A DNA stretch of 64,000 bases from contig NZ_JADPKA010000029.1 of assembly GCF_023073715.1 (NCBI RefSeq), positions 372,001-436,000 of the forward strand. The letters are read 5' to 3'. Positions 33,934 through 44,830 of the stretch are shown here, piece after piece. The notes beneath the pieces are model-generated. The model was not told where the DNA came from. It searched no databases and saw nothing but the letters and a program-made list of their open reading frames with translations. A program made the translations under genes and the position numbers. The stretch's first letter is position 1; each line of letters starts with the position of its first letter. This stretch comes from Bradyrhizobium sp. 164 (lineage in GTDB: Bacteria > Pseudomonadota > Alphaproteobacteria > Rhizobiales > Xanthobacteraceae).

Positions 33934-35157
33934 ATGAGCGCAGTCCCATTGCGAAACAACAGGCTTGCTGCGTCCGACGTTCGCAGCATCACGGTTCTCG
34001 GCGCCACCGGCTCGATCGGCGACAGCACGATGGATTTGCTTCGCGCCTCGCCCGAGCGCTACCGTGTCGAGGCGCTGACGGCGAACGGCAATGTCGCAGC
34101 GCTGGCCAAACTCGCGAAGGAATTTTCCGCGCGCTACGTCGCGATCGCCGATACCTCCAAGCTCGGCGAGCTCAAGGCTGCGCTGGCGGGCACCAGCACC
34201 GAATGCGGCGCCGGCGAAAGCGCGGTGATCGAGGCCGGTGCGCGTCCGGCCGACTGGGTGATGGCGGCCGTGAGCGGCGCCGCCGGGCTGAAGCCGGCGC
34301 TGGCCGCGGTTGATCGCGGTGCGCATGTTGCGCTCGCCAACAAGGAATGTCTGGTCTGCGCCGGCGATTTCTTCATGCAGCGCGCGGCAAAAGCCGGCGC
34401 CTGCATCCTGCCGGCCGATTCCGAACACAATGCGCTATTCCAGGCGTTGAGCTCAGGCAATCGCGACGAGCTCGTGCGCGTCATCATCACCGCCTCGGGC
34501 GGCCCGTTCCGGACCTGGAAGCCTGTCGACATCGAGCAGGCCACGCTCGAGCAGGCCCTGAAGCATCCAAATTGGAGCATGGGCCAGAAGATCACGATCG
34601 ATTCCGCCTCGATGATGAACAAGGGGCTCGAAGTGATCGAGGCGTCCTATCTGTTTGCGCTCGCGCCCGACGAGATCGACGTGCTCGTTCATCCGCAGTC
34701 GATCATCCACGGCATGGTCGAGTTTTCCGATTGCTCCGTCGTGGCGCAGCTCGGTGCGCCCGACATGAGGACGCCGATCGCGCATTGCTTGGGCTGGCCC
34801 GACCGCATCAAGGGTCCGGCGGCCAAGCTCGACTTGGCCAAGATCGGCGAGCTGACCTTCGAGGCGCCGGATTTCGAGCGGTTCCCGGGCCTCCGCCTAG
34901 CCTACGATTCGCTCCGGACCGGGAAGGGGGCGACCACCGTCTACAACGCCGCCAACGAGGTCGCGGTCGCCGCCTTCATTGCCGGCAAGATCCGGTTTGG
35001 TGCGATCGCGCGCCTGGTCGAGGCGACGCTGGACGACTGGATCCGCAGCGGGAATCAGGCGCCGATGACCTCGGCTGACGACGCAATATCCGTTGACCAT
35101 GTTGCGCGAAATAGAGCTGCCGCCCTATTGCCTCAAATTGCCTTAAAGGCATCCTAG
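33934..35157 (+). CDS. dxr: 1-deoxy-D-xylulose 5-phosphate reductoisomerase
   Basis: The 407-residue enzyme has the NADPH loop [29 protein letters not shown], the metal-site segment [11 protein letters not shown] and [18 protein letters not shown]. It performs the first committed step of the MEP isoprenoid route, feeding the UppS product pathway next door. ATG 33934 is 4 bases after the cdsA stop with GAGGA overlapping it; the upstream in-frame ATG lies inside cdsA. Confidence 0.96.
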   Translation: MSAVPLRNNRLAASDVRSITVLGATGSIGDSTMDLLRASPERYRVEALTANGNVAALAKLAKEFSARYVAIADTSKLGELKAALAGTSTECGAGESAVIEAGARPADWVMAAVSGAAGLKPALAAVDRGAHVALANKECLVCAGDFFMQRAAKAGACILPADSEHNALFQALSSGNRDELVRVIITASGGPFRTWKPVDIEQATLEQALKHPNWSMGQKITIDSASMMNKGLEVIEASYLFALAPDEIDVLVHPQSIIHGMVEFSDCSVVAQLGAPDMRTPIAHCLGWPDRIKGPAAKLDLAKIGELTFEAPDFERFPGLRLAYDSLRTGKGATTVYNAANEVAVAAFIAGKIRFGAIARLVEATLDDWIRSGNQAPMTSADDAISVDHVARNRAAALLPQIALKAS

Positions 35158-35200
35158 ATAGTTCGGGCCAGGGCCTTGCGGCGCTGGATGAGGGGAATCG

Positions 35201-36352
35201 ATGATCGACTTTTTCGTCCATAGTTTCAATACGTTGAGCCATGGGCTCCTCGGCTACGCGGTACCCTTCCTGTTCGTCCTGACCATCGTCGTGTTCTTCC
35301 ACGAGCTCGGCCATTTCCTGGTCGCGCGCTGGGCGGGCGTTCGCGTTTTAACCTTTTCACTCGGCTTCGGACCCGAGCTGGTCGGTTTCAACGACCGTCG
35401 CGGCACCCGCTGGAAGATCTCCGCGATTCCGCTTGGCGGCTACGTCAAGTTCTTCGGTGACGAGAGCGAGGCCTCGACCCCCTCGGCCGAAACGCTCGCG
35501 GCCATGACGGCCGAGGAACGCGCCGGCAGCTTCCATCACAAGAAGGTCGGCCCGCGCGCCGCCATCGTCGCGGCCGGACCCATCGCCAATTTCATCCTGG
35601 GCGCTCTGATCTTCGCCGGCATGGCGCTGTACTACGGCAAGCCGAGCACGATTGCGCGCGTCGACGGCGTCGTCGCCGACGGCGCTGCGGCTGCCGCCGG
35701 CTTCAAGGTTGGTGACGTCGTCGTCCAGATCGACGGCAAGCCGATCGAGAGCTTTGCCGACATGCAGCGGATCGTTGCGATGAGTGCGGGTTCAACGCTT
35801 GCGTTCCAGGTCAAGCGCGACGGCGCCATCGTATCGCTGACCGCGACCCCGGCGCTGCTCGAGCGCAAAGATCCGTTCGGCAACCGCCACCGCGTCGGTG
35901 TGCTCGGTGTCGAGCACAAGTCGCAGGCCGGTGAGGCTTCGACCGCCCCCGTGGGCGTCGGCGAAGCGCTCAAGATCGGCGTCGAGCAGGTCTGGTTCAT
36001 CATCACCAGCACCTTCAAGTTCCTGGGCTCGTTGTTCGTCGGAAACGGCAATCCCAACGAGGTCAGCGGCGTGCTGGGAATCGCAAAGATGTCGGGGCAG
36101 GCGGCCAGCGCCGGGTTCCAGTTCGTGATCAATCTGTGTGCGGTGCTGTCCGTGTCGATCGGTCTGCTGAACCTGTTCCCGATTCCGCTTCTCGATGGCG
36201 GCCATCTGATGTTCTACGCGGCAGAAGTGGTCCGCGGCCGGCCTCTGTCCGAACAGACCCAGGAAATGGGGTTCCGAATCGGGCTCGGTTTGGTGCTGAT
36301 GCTGATGGTGTTTGCGACCTACAACGACATCCTTCGGATGGCGGCGTCCTGA
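35201..36352 (+). CDS. rseP: Site-2 membrane protease RseP/MmpA
   Basis: The 383-residue intramembrane metalloprotease has HELGH at residues 34-38 in the first membrane segment, one PDZ domain (about 120-210, with GFKVGDVVVQIDGKPIESF), and the third zinc-ligand motif NLFPIPLLDGG near residue 325. It cuts single-span membrane proteins such as anti-sigma factors and signal remnants. E. coli RseP has two PDZ domains in about 450 residues; this shorter form resembles Caulobacter MmpA. It is followed by bamA, as in many proteobacteria. Confidence 0.94.
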   Translation: MIDFFVHSFNTLSHGLLGYAVPFLFVLTIVVFFHELGHFLVARWAGVRVLTFSLGFGPELVGFNDRRGTRWKISAIPLGGYVKFFGDESEASTPSAETLAAMTAEERAGSFHHKKVGPRAAIVAAGPIANFILGALIFAGMALYYGKPSTIARVDGVVADGAAAAAGFKVGDVVVQIDGKPIESFADMQRIVAMSAGSTLAFQVKRDGAIVSLTATPALLERKDPFGNRHRVGVLGVEHKSQAGEASTAPVGVGEALKIGVEQVWFIITSTFKFLGSLFVGNGNPNEVSGVLGIAKMSGQAASAGFQFVINLCAVLSVSIGLLNLFPIPLLDGGHLMFYAAEVVRGRPLSEQTQEMGFRIGLGLVLMLMVFATYNDILRMAAS

Positions 36353-36527
36353 TACGGGCTTTTTTGTGGCGTTGCTGTTGAGCAACGTCTTGCAATGAAA
36401 TTGAAATCACGGCGCTTTCGGCCGTTTGCGGCGTCCGGGAAATTGGCTACAAGCGGCCTGAACTTGGGGAATCTTCCAGACCGGTGTTGGGTGGGTCTGG
36501 TATGGAATGATAAGGGCGCGTTGCGCG

Positions 36528-39056
36528 ATGAAGTTTGGACTGCGACTCCGGGGGGGCTTGCTCGCAACCCTGATCATGTTCGGCGCGCCGGTGATTGCCC
36601 CGGTTGGGGCTGTTTTCGTGTCTTCGTCTGCGCTCGCGCAGACCGTGCAGTCGATTTCCGTCCAGGGGAATCGCCGTGTCGAGGTGGAGACAATCCGCTC
36701 CTATTTCAAGCCGGGTCCGGGCGGCCACCTGGATCAAGGCGCCATCGACGACGGCCTCAAGGCGTTGATCGAAACCGGCCTGTTCCAGGACGTCAGGATC
36801 AATCGCGGCCCCGGCGGCCAGATCATCGTCTCCGTGGTGGAAAACCCGGTGATCGGGCGCGTCGCCTTCGAGGGCAACAAGAAGATCAAGGACGAGCAGC
36901 TCACCACTGAAGTCCAGTCCAAGGCGCGCGGCACCTTCTCCCGCGCCATGGTGCAGTCCGACACGCTGCGAATCGCCGAAATCTATCGGCGGTCCGGCCG
37001 TTATGACGTGCGCGTCACGCCCGAGATCATCGAGCAGCCGAACAATCGCGTCGACCTGATCTTCACGATCGAGGAGGGCGCCAAGACCGGCGTCAAGTCG
37101 ATCGAGTTCGTCGGCAACAATGCGTTCTCGTCCTATCGGCTGCGCGACGTCATCAAGACGCGCGAATCGAACCTGCTGAGCTTCCTCGCCAGCGGGGACA
37201 TCTACGATCCCGATCGCGTCGAGGCCGACCGCGACCTGATCCGCCGCTTCTATCTCAAGCATGGCTTTGCCGACGTCCAGGTCGTGGCCGCGCTCACCGA
37301 ATACGATCCGGAGAAGAAGGGCTTCAACGTCACCTTCAAGATCGAGGAAGGCGCGCAATACCGCGTCGGCGCGGTCGACTTCCGCTCCAGCATTCCGAAC
37401 TTCGATCCTTCGTCGATGCGGGGCTATTCGCGTGTCAATGTCGGCTCGCTCTACAACGTCGAATCGGTCGAGAAGTCGGTCGAGGAGATGCAGATCGAGG
37501 CTTCGCGCCGCGGTTTCGCCTTCGCAGTCGTTCGTCCCGGCGGCGACCGCAATTTCGAGGCGCACACCGTCTCCGTCGTTTTCAACATCGACGAGGGCCC
37601 GCGCACCTATATCGAGCGCATCAACCTGCGCGGCAACACCCGCACGCGCGACTACGTGATCCGCCGCGAGTTCGACATCTCGGAAGGAGATGCCTATAAC
37701 CGCGCGCTGGTCGACCGCGCCGAGCGGCGGCTGAAGAACCTCGACTACTTCAAGAGCGTGAAGATCGCGACGGAGCCCGGCTCGTCGAGCGACCGCGTGA
37801 TCCTGGTCGTCGACATGGAAGAGAAATCGACCGGCGACTTCTCGATCTCGGGCGGCTACTCCACGACCGACGGCGCGCTGGCCGAGGTCTCGGTCTCCGA
37901 GCGCAATCTGCTCGGGCGCGGCCTGTTCGCCAAGGCCGCGGTGACCTATGGCCAGTATGCGCGCGGCTACTCGCTGTCGTTCGTCGAGCCGTATCTGCTC
38001 GACTACCGCGTCGCGCTCGGCCTCGACCTCTATCAGCGCCAGCAGCTTTCAAACAGCTACATCTCCTACGGCACGAAGACGCTCGGCTTCTCGCCGCGCC
38101 TCGGCTTCTCCTTGCGTGAAGATCTGTCGCTCCAGCTGCGCTACTCGATCTACCAGCAGGAAATCACGCTGCCGAGCTACCTGGCGAACTGTAACAACAA
38201 TCTGGGCACCTCGGCGTTCAACCCGAGCCCGGCCTTCGCCGCGTCGCAGATCCCGCCGCTCGACCTGAGCTCGACCAACGGCCTCGGCTGCTACAGTGAC
38301 GGTGAAGCCTCGCTCCCGGTGCGCAAGGAGCTTGCCAACGGCAAGACCTTGACCTCGGCGCTCGGCTACACGCTCACTTACAACACGCTGGACAACAACA
38401 AGAACCCGACCGACGGTCTGCTCATCGACTTCCGGCAGGATTTCGCCGGCGTCGGCGGCGACGTCAGCTATCTGAAGACCGTGGCGGACGGAAAGTACTA
38501 CGCCCCGCTCGTGTCCGATATCGTCGGAATCGTCCGTCTCCAGGGCGGTATTCTGACCAAGATCAACGATGATCTGCGGATGCTCGACCACTTCCAAATG
38601 GGCCCGAACCTCGTCCGCGGCTTTGCCCCGAACGGCATCGGCCCGCGCGATCTGAATCCTTTCGGTACGCAGGACGCGCTCGGCGGCACCAAATATTGGG
38701 GCGCTTCGCTCGAATTGCAGATGCCGTTCTGGTTCCTGCCCAAGGAAGTGGGTCTGAAGGGCGCGGTCTATGCCGACGCCGGCGGTCTCTACGATTATAA
38801 GGGACCGACGAGTTGGACCGCTACCAACGAGGTCAATGTGCCGGGCTGTATCCCGTCGACGGTCAATCCGTCGAGCACCGGAACCTGCACCGGGCTCGTG
38901 TATGACGACAGCAAGGTGATCCGTTCGTCGGTCGGTGTCGGCCTGATCTGGCAGTCGCCGTTCGGTCCGCTGCGCTTCGACTACGCCGTGCCGCTCAGCA
39001 AGGGCAAGTACGACCGCACGCAGGAGTTCCGGTTCGGCGGCGGCACCACGTTCTAA
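36528..39056 (+). CDS. bamA: Outer-membrane assembly factor BamA
   Basis: The 842-residue protein has a signal peptide (ending ALAQ), five POTRA domains over about residues 40-430 ([22 protein letters not shown] marks the last; here [14 protein letters not shown]) and a 16-strand barrel with the conserved [13 protein letters not shown] loop and a terminal RFGGGTTF. It inserts barrel proteins into the outer membrane. An earlier ATG at 36507 adds seven residues; 36528 fits the signal better. The 175-base gap before it contains a CGTTGCT/AGCAACG hairpin. Confidence 0.96.
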   Translation: MKFGLRLRGGLLATLIMFGAPVIAPVGAVFVSSSALAQTVQSISVQGNRRVEVETIRSYFKPGPGGHLDQGAIDDGLKALIETGLFQDVRINRGPGGQIIVSVVENPVIGRVAFEGNKKIKDEQLTTEVQSKARGTFSRAMVQSDTLRIAEIYRRSGRYDVRVTPEIIEQPNNRVDLIFTIEEGAKTGVKSIEFVGNNAFSSYRLRDVIKTRESNLLSFLASGDIYDPDRVEADRDLIRRFYLKHGFADVQVVAALTEYDPEKKGFNVTFKIEEGAQYRVGAVDFRSSIPNFDPSSMRGYSRVNVGSLYNVESVEKSVEEMQIEASRRGFAFAVVRPGGDRNFEAHTVSVVFNIDEGPRTYIERINLRGNTRTRDYVIRREFDISEGDAYNRALVDRAERRLKNLDYFKSVKIATEPGSSSDRVILVVDMEEKSTGDFSISGGYSTTDGALAEVSVSERNLLGRGLFAKAAVTYGQYARGYSLSFVEPYLLDYRVALGLDLYQRQQLSNSYISYGTKTLGFSPRLGFSLREDLSLQLRYSIYQQEITLPSYLANCNNNLGTSAFNPSPAFAASQIPPLDLSSTNGLGCYSDGEASLPVRKELANGKTLTSALGYTLTYNTLDNNKNPTDGLLIDFRQDFAGVGGDVSYLKTVADGKYYAPLVSDIVGIVRLQGGILTKINDDLRMLDHFQMGPNLVRGFAPNGIGPRDLNPFGTQDALGGTKYWGASLELQMPFWFLPKEVGLKGAVYADAGGLYDYKGPTSWTATNEVNVPGCIPSTVNPSSTGTCTGLVYDDSKVIRSSVGVGLIWQSPFGPLRFDYAVPLSKGKYDRTQEFRFGGGTTF

Positions 39057-39181
39057 TTCGATCAGCACGGCACGATCCGGATTACTGGAGCCGGTTTCCG
39101 AAAGGGATCGTGCCAATCCTGGAGATGAGGCATGATGCGGCTTGGCCGCTTCATGCCGAAGCCGGACCGCGACGGGGTGGA

Positions 39182-40249
39182 ATGGCGCAGCCGACCTTCT
39201 TCACAAAACCGCCTGCCTCAGCGCTGGCCGACATTGCTGCGCTGGCCAAGGCGCAGCTGGTCGACCCCGCGAGAGGTAACGACACCATCACGGGCCTGGC
39301 GTCGCTCGACGAAGCCGGACCGATGCATCTGGCGTTCTTCGACAACCTGAAATACGCCGATGAGTTGAAGGCGACCAAGGCCGGGGCGTGCCTGGTGAGT
39401 CCCCGATTTGAAGCCCAGGTCCCCGCGCATGTGGCCGTGCTGCGGGTGGCGCAGCCTTTCCGCGCCTTCGTCAGGCTCGCCCGGGAATGGCATGGCGATG
39501 CGCTCAGGCCGCAATCCTGGATCGGCAATGACGGCATCGCGCCGTCCGCCATCATCGATCCCACGGCCCGGCTCGAAGACGGCGTGATCATCGATCCCCT
39601 CGCCGTGATCGGCCCGGACGTCGAGATCGGCAGCGGCACCGTGGTCGGCGTCGGAGCGGTGATCGGCCCCGGCGTCAAGATCGGCCGGGACTGCAATGTC
39701 GGCGCCCGTACCGCCATCCAGTGCGCCCTGATCGGCAATGACGTGCTGATCCACGCGGGCTGCTCCATCGGCCAGGACGGCTACGGCTTCATCTTCTTCG
39801 GTCCCGAAGGCCACCTGAAGGTGCCGCAGACCGGCCGCGTGCTGATCCAGAACAATGTGGAGGTCGGCGCCGGCACCACCATCGATCGCGGCTCCTTGCG
39901 CGACACCGTGATCGGGGAGGGCACCAAAATCGACAATCAGGTCCAGATCGGCCACAATGTGACCATCGGCCGGAATTGCCTGCTGGCGGCTCAAATCGGG
40001 CTGGCGGGTAGCCTGACCATCGGCGACAACGTGGCGCTCGGAGCAAAGGTTGGCATCAACAACCACCTCAAGATCGGCGATGGAGCCCAGGTCACCGCGA
40101 TGAGCGGCGTCAAGGACGACATCCCGCCGGGCGGACGCTGGGGTGGTTTTTTTGCCAAACCGACCAAGCAATGGTTCAAGGAGATCATCGCGGTGGAGCG
40201 TCTGGTGCGCGACAGCAAGGTCGATCCGAAGGACGAGGGACGGGAATGA
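39182..40249 (+). CDS. lpxD: UDP-3-O-(3-hydroxyacyl)glucosamine N-acyltransferase LpxD
   Basis: The 355-residue protein has an N-terminal uridine-binding domain and a left-handed beta-helix of hexapeptide repeats (from about residue 115, e.g. [19 protein letters not shown]). The catalytic His lies in [12 protein letters not shown]. It adds the second acyl chain during lipid A synthesis. ATG 39182 follows GGGGTGG. Its stop overlaps the fabZ start (ATGA). Confidence 0.95.
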   Translation: MAQPTFFTKPPASALADIAALAKAQLVDPARGNDTITGLASLDEAGPMHLAFFDNLKYADELKATKAGACLVSPRFEAQVPAHVAVLRVAQPFRAFVRLAREWHGDALRPQSWIGNDGIAPSAIIDPTARLEDGVIIDPLAVIGPDVEIGSGTVVGVGAVIGPGVKIGRDCNVGARTAIQCALIGNDVLIHAGCSIGQDGYGFIFFGPEGHLKVPQTGRVLIQNNVEVGAGTTIDRGSLRDTVIGEGTKIDNQVQIGHNVTIGRNCLLAAQIGLAGSLTIGDNVALGAKVGINNHLKIGDGAQVTAMSGVKDDIPPGGRWGGFFAKPTKQWFKEIIAVERLVRDSKVDPKDEGRE

Positions 40250-40707
40250 CGCAGGAATCGCCTGTTAAGTTCGAGCTGGTAGATATCAATGCAATCCTGC
40301 AGACCCTGCCGCACCGCTTTCCGATGCTCTTGATCGACCGCGTGATCAACATCCGCGCCGATTACAGCGGCATCGGCATCAAGAACGTCACGTTCAACGA
40401 GCCGGCCTTCCAGGGGCACTTCCCCGAGCGCCCGGTCTATCCGGGCGTCATGATGATCGAGGCGATGGCGCAGACCGCTGGCGTGATCGGCATCAAGTCG
40501 GTCGAGGGTACCGAGAAGCCGCGGGCGGTCTACTTCCTCACCATCGACAAGTGCAAGTTCCGCAAGCCCGTGCTGCCCGGCGATACCATCGAATATCACA
40601 TGCGCTCGCTCGGCCGCCGCAAAGCCATGTGGTGGTTTCACGGGGACGCCAAGGTCAACGGGCAGGTGGTTGCGGAAGCCGATGTCGGCGCCATGCTGAC
40701 GGACTGA
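40246..40707 (+). CDS. fabZ: 3-hydroxyacyl-ACP dehydratase FabZ
   Basis: The 153-residue hot-dog protein has the active-site His in [13 protein letters not shown] and the Glu in [16 protein letters not shown]. It dehydrates 3-hydroxyacyl-ACP in fatty-acid elongation and competes with LpxA for the same substrate, which explains its place among lpx genes. Start overlaps the lpxD stop by four bases. Confidence 0.96.
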   Translation: MTQESPVKFELVDINAILQTLPHRFPMLLIDRVINIRADYSGIGIKNVTFNEPAFQGHFPERPVYPGVMMIEAMAQTAGVIGIKSVEGTEKPRAVYFLTIDKCKFRKPVLPGDTIEYHMRSLGRRKAMWWFHGDAKVNGQVVAEADVGAMLTD

Positions 40708-40716
40708 GCGCTCTCG

Positions 40717-41040
40717 TCATGCCCGGCAGTCGTAGCGGCTGCCGGCCACCTCGCGGCTGATATTGCGGTTGAAGAACTGGCCCATGGACGGTGCGCCCAG
40801 AAGGCCCTCGACCGTCTCCGCCGCCACGCCGCAATAACGATCGTACCTGCCGTTGATGGCGACGACGAGGTCCTGCCGCGCCCGGTCGTAGCAGACGCGC
40901 TGAAGCATCGTGCTGCGGTTGATGTCGCGGCATTCGAATGTCGCCAGATCCACGGGGCCGCGTTGGTCGGTCTCGATCGTCTCGGAGACGACCGGTGTGG
41001 CCACGAGCTGTGCGAGCAACAATGCAAGGGCTCTGACCAC
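40717..41040 (-). CDS. KTSC-domain secreted protein, antisense inside the lpx operon
   Basis: The 107-residue protein begins with a signal peptide (MVRALALLLAQLVATPVVSE) from a GTG at 41040. The mature part fits the KTSC domain, STMLQRVCYDRARQDLVVAI followed by RYDRYCGVAAETVEGLL and GQFFNRNIS, though the K-T-S-C motif itself is altered. It has four cysteines. It sits on the opposite strand between fabZ and lpxA, splitting the usual lpxD-fabZ-lpxA run, so lpxA needs its own promoter or read-through across it. Function unknown. Confidence 0.75.
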   Translation of the reverse strand: MVRALALLLAQLVATPVVSETIETDQRGPVDLATFECRDINRSTMLQRVCYDRARQDLVVAINGRYDRYCGVAAETVEGLLGAPSMGQFFNRNISREVAGSRYDCRA

Positions 41041-41216
41041 GATCGCTGAATCTCCGCATGAACTTGCTGACGAGCCGGGTAGGCCGCCTCATCCAGCACA
41101 TGAAACACGGCGAGATGATACGTCACTGGACAGATCGGGCATAGTCGCGCTAACCACCCGAAAACCGAGCGACTTCAATACATAACCTGACCTTCTTGAC
41201 GAGTAAGATTGGCTTG

Positions 41217-42008
41217 ATGAGCAAGATTGATCCCACCGCACGGATCGCGGACGGCGCGGTGATTGGCGATGGCAGCGAGATCGGACCCTATTGCATCATC
41301 GGCCCGAACGTCGTCATCGGCGCGAACTGCAAGCTGATCGGACACGTCACCGTCATCGGCCACACCTCGCTCGGCGATGGCTGCGTGATCTCGCCCTTTG
41401 CAGTGCTGGGCGGCGCCCCGCAGGATCTCAGCTACAAGGGCGAGCCGACGAAACTCGAGATCGGTTCCGGCTGCACCATCCGGGAAGGCGCGACGATGAA
41501 TGTCGGCACGATCAAGGGTGGAGGGCTGACGCGAGTCGGCAACGGCGGCTATTTCATGAACAGCAGCCATGTCGGCCATGATTGCGTGGTCGGCGACAAC
41601 GTGATCTTCGCGACGTCAGCGACACTCGGCGGTCATTGCGAGATTGGCGACGCCGTCTATATCGGCGGCCTGTCGGCGGTGCACCAGTTCACGCGCGTCG
41701 GCCCCTATGTCATGGTCGGCGGCGTGTGCGGTGTCCGCGACGACGTCATCCCATACGGGCTGGTCAACGGCCAATATGCGGTCCTGGAGAGCCTCAATCT
41801 GATCGGCATGAAGCGGCGCAAGTTCACCAGGCAGCGGCTTGCAACCGTGCGTGGGTTCTACCAAAAACTCTTCCATGGTCCCGGCACGTTCGCCGAGCGG
41901 CTGGAGGCGGCGCGGCCGCTCGCGGGCGAAGACCCTGCGATCGCCGAGATCCTCGACTTCATCGGCAAGGGCAAGCGCCCGCTCTGTCTTCCCGCCATCG
42001 CGAAGTGA
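41217..42008 (+). CDS. lpxA: UDP-N-acetylglucosamine acyltransferase LpxA
   Basis: The 263-residue beta-helix protein has hexapeptide repeats from residue 5 (IDPTARIADGAVIGDGSEIG), the catalytic His in NSSHVGHDCVVGDNVI, the DVIPYGLVNG loop and a helical C-terminus. It starts lipid A synthesis by acylating UDP-GlcNAc. ATG 41217 matches family N-termini; a TTG at 41196 would add seven residues. Confidence 0.96.
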   Translation: MSKIDPTARIADGAVIGDGSEIGPYCIIGPNVVIGANCKLIGHVTVIGHTSLGDGCVISPFAVLGGAPQDLSYKGEPTKLEIGSGCTIREGATMNVGTIKGGGLTRVGNGGYFMNSSHVGHDCVVGDNVIFATSATLGGHCEIGDAVYIGGLSAVHQFTRVGPYVMVGGVCGVRDDVIPYGLVNGQYAVLESLNLIGMKRRKFTRQRLATVRGFYQKLFHGPGTFAERLEAARPLAGEDPAIAEILDFIGKGKRPLCLPAIAK

Positions 42009-42015
42009 TCCTGGG

Positions 42016-42885
42016 ATGGCCGCGGGCATGACATCGGCGGCTGCGGAGGTTTCCTCGCCGGTCGGCATCGTCGCCGGCGGCGGCGCCATGCCGTTCGCGG
42101 TCGCCGAATCGCTTGCGGCGCGCGGCATCACGCCGGTGCTGTTTCCGCTGCGCGGGGCCTGCGATCCGGCGCGGGTCGAGAAATTCCGCCACCGCTGGAT
42201 CTCGGTCGGCCAGCTCGGCCGCGCGATGCGGCTGTTTCGCGAAGAAGGCTGCAGCGACCTGATCTTCATCGGCACATTGGTCCGCCCTTCGCTGTCCGAG
42301 ATCCGGTTCGACGTCAAGACGCTGCGCCTGCTCGGCAACGTCATTCGCGCCTTCCGCGGCGGCGACGATCATCTGCTGTCCGGCGTCGGCCGCATGCTCG
42401 AGCAGGACGGCTTTCGCATGGTCGGCATCAAGGACGTCGCGCCCGATCTCCTGATGCCCGAGGGCTGCATCAGCCGCGCTTGGCCGAGTGACACCAGCAA
42501 GACCGACATCGAGCGCGGGCGGGCGGTGCTGAGCGCGCTCGGTCCGTTCGACATCGGGCAGGCCGCGGTGGTGATCGACGGTCATGTCGTGGCGATCGAG
42601 GACATCGAGGGCACTGACGCGCTGCTCGCGCGTGTCGCGCGGCTGCGTGAGGAGGGTCGCATCCGCGCGGCCAGGGGCCGCGGCGTGCTGGTGAAGGCGC
42701 CGAAGAGCGGCCAGGACCTGCGCTTCGACCTGCCGACGATCGGCCCGCGCACCATCGAGGGTGTTGCCAAGGCCGGCCTTGCCGGCATCGCTGTCGTCGC
42801 AGGCAACACCATCGCCGCCGAGCCGCAGGCGATGATTGCGCTCGCCGACGCAAAATACCTCTTTGTCATCGGCCTGCCGGCGTGA
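42016..42885 (+). CDS. lpxI: UDP-2,3-diacylglucosamine pyrophosphatase LpxI
   Basis: The 289-residue protein (formerly DUF1009) begins GIVAGGGAMPFAVAESLAARG and has DVAPDLLMPEGCISR, VVIDGHVVAIEDIEGTDALL and the terminal LADAKYLFVIGLPA. LpxI replaces LpxH in alphaproteobacteria, hydrolysing UDP-diacylglucosamine to lipid X. It lies 7 bases after lpxA, and its TGA overlaps the lpxB ATG. Confidence 0.94.
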   Translation: MAAGMTSAAAEVSSPVGIVAGGGAMPFAVAESLAARGITPVLFPLRGACDPARVEKFRHRWISVGQLGRAMRLFREEGCSDLIFIGTLVRPSLSEIRFDVKTLRLLGNVIRAFRGGDDHLLSGVGRMLEQDGFRMVGIKDVAPDLLMPEGCISRAWPSDTSKTDIERGRAVLSALGPFDIGQAAVVIDGHVVAIEDIEGTDALLARVARLREEGRIRAARGRGVLVKAPKSGQDLRFDLPTIGPRTIEGVAKAGLAGIAVVAGNTIAAEPQAMIALADAKYLFVIGLPA

Positions 42886-44066
42886 TGCAGGGCCGCGATC
42901 GCAAGCGCAAGATCTTCCTGATCGCCACGGAGGAATCCGGCGACCGGCTTGGCAGCGCCTTGATGAAGGTGCTGCGCCAGCGGCTCGGCGACGGCGTTGA
43001 GTTCGTCGGCGTCGGCGGCCGCACCATGGCGCGCGAGGGGCTCGAGACGCTGTTTCCGATCGAAGAGCTGTCGATCGTCGGCTTTGCCGCCGTCGTTCAG
43101 CAATTGCCGAAAATCCTGCGGCTGATCCGCAAGACGGCGGACGCCGTGCTAGAGGCCGCGCCCGACGCGCTCGTCATCATCGACAGCCCCGATTTCACCC
43201 ATCGCGTCGCCCGCCGCGTGCGTGCCCGCAATCACGCGATCCCGGTCGTCGATTACGTCTCGCCGCAGCTCTGGGCGTGGCGGCCGGGACGGGCGCGGAC
43301 CATGCTCGGCTATGTCGACCATGTGCTCGGTCTTTTGCCGTTCGAGCCGGAGGAATACCGCAAGCTCGGCGGGCCGCCATGCAGCTATGTCGGCCATCCC
43401 CTGGTCGAGCAATTGGCGTCGCTGCGGCCGAACGCGGAGGAGCAGGCGCGCCGCGACGGCGAGCCGCCGGTGCTCCTGGTGCTGCCCGGCAGCCGCCGCA
43501 GCGAGATCCGGCATCACCTCGACGTGTTCGGTGCAGCACTCGGCCGCTTGCAGGCGGACGGGCGCGCGTTCGAGCTGATGCTGCCGACCATGCCGCACCT
43601 CGAAGCCACCATCCGCGAGGGCATCGCGAATTGGCCGGTCAAGCCGCAAATCGTGATCGGCGAGAACGACAAGCGCGCCGCTTTCCGCATTGCCCACGCG
43701 GCGCTGGCGAAGTCCGGCACGGTGACGCTCGAGCTCGCGCTGTCGGGCATTCCGATGGTGACGGCCTATCGCGTCGGCGCGATCGAGGCCTTCATCCTGC
43801 GCCGCGCGATCCGGGTCTCCTCGGTGATCCTCGCCAATCTGGTGATCGGCAAGGATGTGATCCGCGAGTTCCTGCAAGAGGACTGCACGCCGGAGAAGCT
43901 GGCAACGGCCCTCGCTACCCTGCTGACGGATTCGCCGCTGCGACGGGAGCAGGTCGAAGCGTTCGCCCGGCTCGATCAGGTCATGTCGACCGGCAACAAG
44001 TCGCCGAGCGTGCTCGCCGCCGACATCGTGCTCGCGACGATGCGCAAAGGCACTCGGGCGAGCTAG
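42885..44066 (+). CDS. lpxB: Lipid-A-disaccharide synthase LpxB
   Basis: The 393-residue GT19 glycosyltransferase has ATEESGDRLGSALM at its N-terminus, VDYVSPQLWAWRPGRA, LPGSRRSEIRHH and the donor-site SGTVTLELAL followed by GIPMVTAYR. It joins lipid X to UDP-diacylglucosamine. Its TAG shares the tetramer CTAG (44063-44066) with the stop of the convergent SDR gene. Confidence 0.95.
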   Translation: MQGRDRKRKIFLIATEESGDRLGSALMKVLRQRLGDGVEFVGVGGRTMAREGLETLFPIEELSIVGFAAVVQQLPKILRLIRKTADAVLEAAPDALVIIDSPDFTHRVARRVRARNHAIPVVDYVSPQLWAWRPGRARTMLGYVDHVLGLLPFEPEEYRKLGGPPCSYVGHPLVEQLASLRPNAEEQARRDGEPPVLLVLPGSRRSEIRHHLDVFGAALGRLQADGRAFELMLPTMPHLEATIREGIANWPVKPQIVIGENDKRAAFRIAHAALAKSGTVTLELALSGIPMVTAYRVGAIEAFILRRAIRVSSVILANLVIGKDVIREFLQEDCTPEKLATALATLLTDSPLRREQVEAFARLDQVMSTGNKSPSVLAADIVLATMRKGTRAS

Positions 44067-44830
44067 CCGAGGCCGCCGTCGACCTGGAAACATTGACGCG
44101 TGATACGCTGGCTTTCGTCCGAGGCGAGGAACAGCGCCATGTTGGCGATGTCGTCGGGTGTCACCGCATCGGGAACCGCCTGACGCGCGCGCACCTCGGC
44201 GATGGCCTGCTCGTCCGGATACCACAGCCGGCGCTGGCGCTCGGTGATCACCATGCCCGGCGCGATCGCGTTGACGCGAATGCGGTCGGGCCCGACCAGC
44301 CGGGCCAGCGAGTTGGTGAAGCCGACGATCGCTGCTTTCGCCGCGGCATAGGCCGGCAGCGCCGGTGCGCCACGCATCCAGGCGATGGACGACATGTTGA
44401 TGATCGAGCCGCCGCCGCGCGCCTGCATCTGCGGCACCACCGCCTGTGCTGCGAAGAAGACGTGCTTGAGGTTGACACCGATCATCCAGTCGAACTCGGC
44501 CGGCGTTACCTCGGAGAGAACCTGGCGTTGATCGTTGGCGGCGTTGTTGACGAGAACGGCGGCGTCGCCGAGCGAACGGTGGACCTCTGCCATCGCGGTG
44601 CGCAAGGCGTCGATGTGCAGGAGATCGCAGGGCACGAACAGCGGCGTGGTCCCGCGCGCTGCCGCCACTTCCCGCACCAGCGTTTCACCGGCATTCGTAT
44701 CGATGTCAAGGAAGGCGACGTGGGCCCCCTGGGCCGCGAAAGCCCGTACGAAGGCGGCGCCGATGCCGCTGGCGCCGCCGGTAATCAACACCACGCGGCC
44801 CGCCAGGCCGGAATAGGTGGTCTTCGTCAT
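44063..44830 (-). CDS. SDR-family NAD(P) dehydrogenase of the sugar operon
   Basis: The 255-residue short-chain dehydrogenase has the Rossmann motif ITGGASGIGAAF, LVNNAANDQR, the catalytic Tyr-x3-Lys in YAAAKAA preceded by IINMSSIAW, and the C-terminal RQCFQVDGGLG. Its start overlaps the ATPase stop by four bases, so it belongs to the sugar importer operon and probably oxidises the imported sugar or polyol. The true ATG (44830) gives the family N-terminus; a longer frame upstream is antisense-like. Substrate unknown. Confidence 0.9.
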   Translation of the reverse strand: MTKTTYSGLAGRVVLITGGASGIGAAFVRAFAAQGAHVAFLDIDTNAGETLVREVAAARGTTPLFVPCDLLHIDALRTAMAEVHRSLGDAAVLVNNAANDQRQVLSEVTPAEFDWMIGVNLKHVFFAAQAVVPQMQARGGGSIINMSSIAWMRGAPALPAYAAAKAAIVGFTNSLARLVGPDRIRVNAIAPGMVITERQRRLWYPDEQAIAEVRARQAVPDAVTPDDIANMALFLASDESQRITRQCFQVDGGLG

